In this document: in pieces, positions 62,819 through 64,000 of the stretch
Numbering within the stretch: the first letter of the stretch is position 1
Layout of the letters: each line of letters opens with the position of its first letter
Source of the DNA: Chromobacterium haemolyticum DSM 19808
GTDB lineage: Bacteria; Pseudomonadota; Gammaproteobacteria; Burkholderiales; Chromobacteriaceae
NCBI RefSeq assembly: GCF_000711885.1
Contig: NZ_JONK01000025.1
Coordinates: 25,894 to 89,893, forward strand
Direction of reading: 5' to 3'
DNA: 64,000 nt
Made by a program: the position numbers and the translations under genes
Notes under the pieces: generated by a model
What the model saw: only the letters and a program-made list of their open reading frames with translations
Database searches by the model: none
What the model was told of the DNA's origin: nothing

Positions 62819-63664
62819 ATGAAACCCGATACCCCCCAGGCCCAGCGCCTGAACGCCGCCATCGCCTGGGCGCACAGCCGCCCGGACGTGGACGCTCTGA
62901 TCCTCACCGGCTCCTTTGCCCGAGACGACGACAGCGTCGATATCCATTCCGATCTGGATTTGGAAATCATCAGTCCGAACCCGGCGGCGCTGGCCGACGA
63001 CGACGGCTGGCTGCGCGACATCGGCCCCCTGATCACCGTGCTGCGCCTGGGCGAAGGCCAAGCCTGGCCCACCCGCCTGGCCATCTACGCAGACGGCGTC
63101 AAAATCGACTTCACCCTGGCCGGCCCCGCCCGGCTGCAAGCCATGCGCAAGGACGGGCTGGACCCGCTGTACCAGCGCGGCTACCGCGTGCTGCTGGACA
63201 AAACCGACGTGGCCCAAGGCCTGCCCGCGCCGCAAGGCCGCCCCGCCACGCCGGCCCTGCCCTGCGAGGAGCGCTTCCGTGAACGGGTGGAGGAATTCTG
63301 GTTCGAGGCCTTTCACATCCCCAAATACCTGGCGCGCGGAGAGCTGTTCGTCGTCAAATTTCGGGACTGGACCATGAAGGAACTGCTGCTGGAAATGCTG
63401 GAATGGCACGCCTATAGCCGCCCCGGCGCGGCGGCGGACTGCTGGCATATCGGCACCCGGCTGCAACACTGGGCCGAACCGGAACACTGGCAGGCGCTGC
63501 AACAGGGGTTTGGCCGCTTCGACGCCGCCGACGCCGAATGCGCCTTCCACGCCACCCTGCGGCTATACAGCCAAGTGGCGCGCGAAGTGGCCGCCCGCGC
63601 CGGCTTCGACTACCCGGAAGCGGTGGAGGCCGGCATCCGCGACTTGATCCACGCGCCGGCCTAA
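62819..63664 (+). CDS. ANT(6)-like nucleotidyltransferase
   Basis: 281 residues from the ATG at 62819. The nucleotidyltransferase motif is ALILTGSFARDDDSVD with SDLDLEI (Asp pair). The later segments VKIDFTLAGP and FHIPKYLARGELFVVKFRDW follow the pattern of aminoglycoside 6-adenylyltransferases (streptomycin). Diverged chromosomal members often do not confer resistance, so function is uncertain. The TAA stop (63662-63664) is the junction with the IS element. Confidence 0.75.
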   Translation: MKPDTPQAQRLNAAIAWAHSRPDVDALILTGSFARDDDSVDIHSDLDLEIISPNPAALADDDGWLRDIGPLITVLRLGEGQAWPTRLAIYADGVKIDFTLAGPARLQAMRKDGLDPLYQRGYRVLLDKTDVAQGLPAPQGRPATPALPCEERFRERVEEFWFEAFHIPKYLARGELFVVKFRDWTMKELLLEMLEWHAYSRPGAAADCWHIGTRLQHWAEPEHWQALQQGFGRFDAADAECAFHATLRLYSQVAREVAARAGFDYPEAVEAGIRDLIHAPA

Positions 63665-64000
63665 GAACCTGTTTACGATCTCCGGAGCAATAGAGCCAGG
63701 AAAGCCAAGTGGATGAACTGCAAGCTGGTATTGAGTTTCCGCTCACAGTTCTTCCACAGCCTTCTGCTCTTTTCCAACCAAGCGAAGCTGCGCTCCACAA
63801 TCCATCGTTTTGGCATCACCTTGAACGTATGCAGCTCGCTTCTCTTCGCGATCTGTACCGTCACATACCCGCCCAGAATCTCCCGCACTCCCTGCGCGAA
63901 GGGCTGGCCCACGTAACCGCTGTCGCACAGCAGGCTTTGCACCCGCTTGAGCCCACTCTGGCAGCGCGCCAGCGCTGTGAGGGCTCCTTTGCGATCAGTC
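63665..64000 (-). mobile_element. IS5-type insertion sequence, right part, truncated by the window edge
   Basis: The element begins GAACCTGTTTACGATCT directly after TAA, the stop codon of the preceding gene. These 17 bases match the MITE A ends with one change, and the next ~30 bases also resemble the MITE interior. It carries the C-terminal part of a DDE transposase on minus. Confidence 0.88.
63673..64000 (-). CDS. IS5-family transposase, C-terminal part
   Basis: About 108 residues visible, entering from the right edge (RKGALTALARCQSG) through LLCDSGYVGQPFAQGV, which holds the second catalytic Asp, to KRWIVERSFAWLEKSRRLWK, which holds the catalytic Glu, and NTSLQFIHLAFLALLLRRS at the end. 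This is the usual C terminus of IS5-group DDE transposases. The TAA stop lies inside the terminal inverted repeat. The N-terminal part is outside the window. Confidence 0.9.
   Translation of the reverse strand, partial: TDRKGALTALARCQSGLKRVQSLLCDSGYVGQPFAQGVREILGGYVTVQIAKRSELHTFKVMPKRWIVERSFAWLEKSRRLWKNCERKLNTSLQFIHLAFLALLLRRS

Noticed and set aside
1..64000. rRNA or tRNA genes
   Set aside because: None seen: no cloverleaf with a T-loop GGTTCGAATCC-type motif and no rRNA-like stretch was noticed. A tRNA search program would be decisive.

Overview
This 64-kb, GC-rich window looks like the chromosome of a flagellated betaproteobacterium, most plausibly of the Chromobacterium group (Neisseriales). 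That placement rests on overall composition and gene neighbourhoods only, not on a marker gene. Most genes lie in tightly packed operons, many with 4-base ATGA overlaps.

Layout. 1-5 kb (minus): end of a hypothetical gene, a TrmH-family rRNA methyltransferase, an HDOD-GAF protein, a membrane-anchored methyltransferase and the flagellar stator genes motB/motA. 5-14.8 kb: a polyamine module with spuA-spuB-spuC and alanine dehydrogenase on minus, divergent from a PuuR-like regulator, an aldehyde dehydrogenase, two tandem periplasmic solute-binding proteins and a histidine phosphatase. 15-17 kb: azoR with a divergent LysR gene. 17-24 kb (minus): a C1-oxidation operon, fdhA - unknown secreted protein - fdsG-fdsB-fdsA-fdsD. 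24-47 kb (minus): choline and glycine-betaine uptake and catabolism: choX, gbdR, choW, choV, gbcB, gbcA, etfB, etfA, dgcB, dgcA, a DUF5943-type gene, a betaine-binding protein, pchP, a frameshifted dipeptidase and soxGADB. purU is divergent at 47 kb. 48-52.5 kb: a large DUF3141 (PhaC-like hydrolase) gene, then a glycine-riboswitch-controlled YadS-type (glycine transporter family) gene. 52.6-58 kb: a LuxR-type regulator and a second polyamine-like module (aldehyde dehydrogenase, APC permease, aminotransferase). 58-63.7 kb: LysR plus a flavin monooxygenase - RidA - DUF1028 - ArgE-like operon and an ANT(6)-like nucleotidyltransferase. The window ends inside an IS5-type insertion sequence.

How the genes fit together. 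Phosphocholine is dephosphorylated by PchP; choline and betaine are imported by ChoXWV and a second binding protein; GbcAB, DgcAB (with a dedicated ETF) and SoxBDAG demethylate betaine to dimethylglycine, sarcosine and glycine. Released C1 units are handled by FdhA (formaldehyde to formate), PurU (formyl-THF to formate) and Fds (formate to CO2 plus NADH). Glycine, the end product, is the ligand of the tandem riboswitch found before the YadS-type gene. betA/betB (choline to betaine) are not in the window.

The most striking non-coding feature is a family of about 140-bp MITE-like repeats (family A, at least 15 full, short or partial copies) with ends reading GAACCTGTTCACGATCT. They share these ends with the IS5-type element at the right edge. 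A second family (B, two copies of about 113 bp) uses the same kind of TNA target, and one B copy sits inside an A copy. About ten of these insertions lie exactly on, or overlap, the stop codon of a gene, so that the target duplication keeps the stop. One short A copy lies inside the second aptamer of the glycine riboswitch and a full A copy lies between the riboswitch and its gene.
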